64,000 bases of DNA from Hydractinia symbiolongicarpus. Lineage: Eukaryota > Cnidaria > Hydrozoa > Anthoathecata > Hydractiniidae. The notes under the pieces are model-generated. The model ran no database searches. It had not been told where the DNA came from and worked only from the letters and a program-made list of their open reading frames with translations. Position 1 is the first letter of the stretch. The number at the start of each line of letters is the position of its first letter. The stretch spans positions 9,798,001-9,862,000 of the forward strand of contig NC_079889.1 of the NCBI RefSeq assembly GCF_029227915.1. The letters are read 5' to 3'. A program made the position numbers and the translations under genes. Positions 62,001 to 64,000 of this stretch are shown in pieces.

Positions 62001-63239
62001 TGCTATATATATATATTTTACATATCTTTTGCAAAAAACTCATTATTTGTTTCAAATCCTGGTTACAATGTGTCTGTGTTGGCATCCACTTTTGTGTATG
62101 ATTTACAAGTGTGAAACAAAATTTTCTTAGATTTTATCTGCACATGGGTGGGAATCTCACCAAAAGGTGAACATAAAACTTGCCTATAGGGTAAATCTAA
62201 ACGTCAAGTAATTTTTTTCTATGTTTAGCTAATGATATCTCTGGGAAAAAGAAAAGCACCAAATAGGCAAAATTGGCTATTATTTTAATTTATAGAGTTT
62301 TAGAAATATCAGATTGAAAATGAATTGGAATTGTATATATATTTTCTTAACTATTATCTTTTCTGTTTAAGAGAAGACTTTATCAATTTTAGTGTCAATC
62401 GATCGTCACAGTCTGTTGTTTATATTTTTTTGCGCTGCATATGTGTACATACGTCATACAGAAAGTCATCTATTAACCCAGTAAAAACCAGATTGGGGAT
62501 ATGGTAAACACAGGATACAGAAGCTGTAATACATTTTTGCTTATTTATGAGATTGCATATAACCAGGAGTATTTTATTCCCATTTTTATTACAGGGAAGT
62601 CCCTATAATTTTGGAAGGGTTGGGATATTTAATTTCATCACAATAGCATAAAAAGCAATTAAAAACACCAAATGAAAAATGTTCTTTCTCTGTTCGTGGT
62701 TTTAAAAAACATATGAAAACTTAGCACCCAAATAAAACTCTAACAGCTCTAGCAATGTAGCTATGTAATGTAACAGCTAACACAATCTGGTAAAAGATTT
62801 TGTGAATGCATGTGGAATTTCACACCTTTATTTAACAACAGAAACTGTCCATGGTGCAATCTTATTATTAAAACATAACTAGCTAGCTAGTTTGTTTATC
62901 TATTATTAATGCTAAATGTAATGAAAACTCAATTTATATTGGTGTATATAGTTCAAATTTATTGCGGAGAAGGAATTTGATGTTATGTAACATATACAAT
63001 TACAAGCACGCCTTATGAGTTTAGCTATAGGTAGGTTTACGTTAGATTTTTATGAGCAAAAATAACGGAGGTCCAAGCCGAATCGAGGTAGCTAAATAAA
63101 ACACTTATGCAAAAGAAAACAAGAATAAATCAAACAAGCCTAAAGAATAATAACGACAGACAATCTATATCAGACATACTTCATTAAACTGCTCTTTTAT
63201 TTCGTTTAAAGTATCTTCTGGTAAATTTTTCCCAGCCAT
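56019..63239 (-). CDS. PLS: Plastin/fimbrin, actin-bundling protein (complete gene)
   Basis: Thirteen coding exons, all with GT-AG introns and matching phases: 63239-63180, 61702-61547, 61340-61081, 60811-60604, 60206-60021, 59512-59432, 59347-59267, 59057-58925, 58116-58028, 57639-57444, 57330-57218, 56896-56750, 56168-56019. They total 1860 nt, 619 residues plus stop, close to the ~630 of vertebrate plastins. Residues 21-72 hold EF-hand loops [12 protein letters not shown] and [12 protein letters not shown], for calcium control. Four calponin-homology domains follow (about 115-228, 255-370, 388-498, 508-619), forming two actin-binding modules that cross-link filaments in the cytosol. Diagnostic stretches include [93 protein letters not shown] and the C-terminal [14 protein letters not shown]. 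The residues before EF-hand 1 are few, as in invertebrate fimbrins. No damage seen. Confidence 0.97.
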
Positions 63240-64000
63240 TTTTCCAAGTGCTTTTACTGATGTGATGGCCTATCTCCAAAGTTAAAATTTTCGATATCGC
63301 CTAAACCTGCCGAGGATACGAAAGTAGCCATATATGGGACTAATTAAAAAATTGGAGCTCCTTCGTTGGGACTTTAAAAAACAGCTGGTATAAATCAACA
63401 TCTTAAGTTTTACATCCTCTTGCTAGAAATAAGTTTTTATTTTAAGTTAAACATTTTGCCTAGATGACACACATATTCTAATTAATTAAACTGTTATGTG
63501 TTATTTTTTTTCTTTCAAATGTTAAATATTTTCGTTTTCTAACCAAACCTACCGACGGAGATCAATTACGTCATTAGAATATACGCACGCTGACTTGACA
63601 AGTCGCAACTTATGGATAACGATATAAAATGATGTTTTTTATCATCTCGTGAACTCAGATCATTAAAAAGTTTCTTGTCCTTTTATGGCTAGAAAATGAT
63701 GAAAGGTCAAAAGTGGATGTGCAAATGTTTATTGTAACTTTATATTTAAAATCGAAAGCAGAAGTAAACAAAATTCTTAATATATATATTTTTTGTTTAC
63801 TCAGAAACAAAACACTCCACCTCTACTCTCAACTTAACCTTTTGAAGAACCCTAACGTGTAAAAATATATATTTTCATACACAAGTTTAGTTAAGTATTG
63901 TTAAATAAGTATTTATTTTGTCATAGCGCTCTTATTAAAGAATTAGAAAAGAAAAAAGAAAACTGTTATGAATTAAGAAGGCTCTAGTTTTGAAGAAAAG
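63240..64000. promoter_or_regulatory. Plastin 5' flank
   Basis: Directly upstream of the plastin start codon (minus strand, context AAAAATGGCTGG). It should hold the 5' UTR and promoter, or a further non-coding exon. No TATA box, repeat or other exon can be named with confidence. Confidence 0.35.

Overview
The window is from an AT-rich animal genome. It has GT-AG introns, few genes, and many small transposons and simple repeats. A HEPN_DZIP3-type domain combined with very long LRR arrays, the AT-rich base composition and the repeat types suggest a cnidarian, probably a medusozoan or hydrozoan. This is an inference; no search was run.

Layout. 0-10 kb is repeat-dominated: a hAT-like tail, a minisatellite, the last exon of an unknown minus-strand gene, a mini-Helitron, and then three Helitron-like elements joined head to tail. 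The middle one of these is split by a complete Ty3/gypsy retrotransposon (3967-8821) with one 1444-residue gag-pol ORF, identical 141-bp LTRs and a 5-bp target duplication. 10-26 kb holds no gene I can support. It contains an inverted-repeat element, a microsatellite-bearing mini-Helitron, a Tigger/pogo-type deletion derivative with a short fused ORF, and a decayed gypsy RNase H fragment.

26-34 kb holds the most unusual gene (minus strand). A HEPN_DZIP3-like exon splices in phase to one 5.9-kb exon coding about 34 two-repeat LRR modules, predicting about 2271 residues with no NACHT domain visible. A decayed plus-strand coding-like stretch lies beside its 5' end. 36-53 kb contains foldback elements, a TTAA-flanked piggyBac-like element with an internal 259-bp tandem duplication, a GM2-activator-like (ML domain) lysosomal lipid-binding protein gene on the minus strand, mini-Helitron clusters, and a ~1.2-kb segmental duplication that copies the first exon of the ML gene. 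56-63.2 kb is a complete 13-exon plastin/fimbrin gene (minus strand, 619 residues), reconstructed with every intron phase matching.

The three recognisable genes are not functionally linked as far as I can see: actin bundling (plastin), lysosomal lipid transfer (GM2A-like) and a putative HEPN-LRR innate-immunity-type protein. Most of the remaining DNA is non-autonomous transposons, among which Helitron-like termini are the most frequent.
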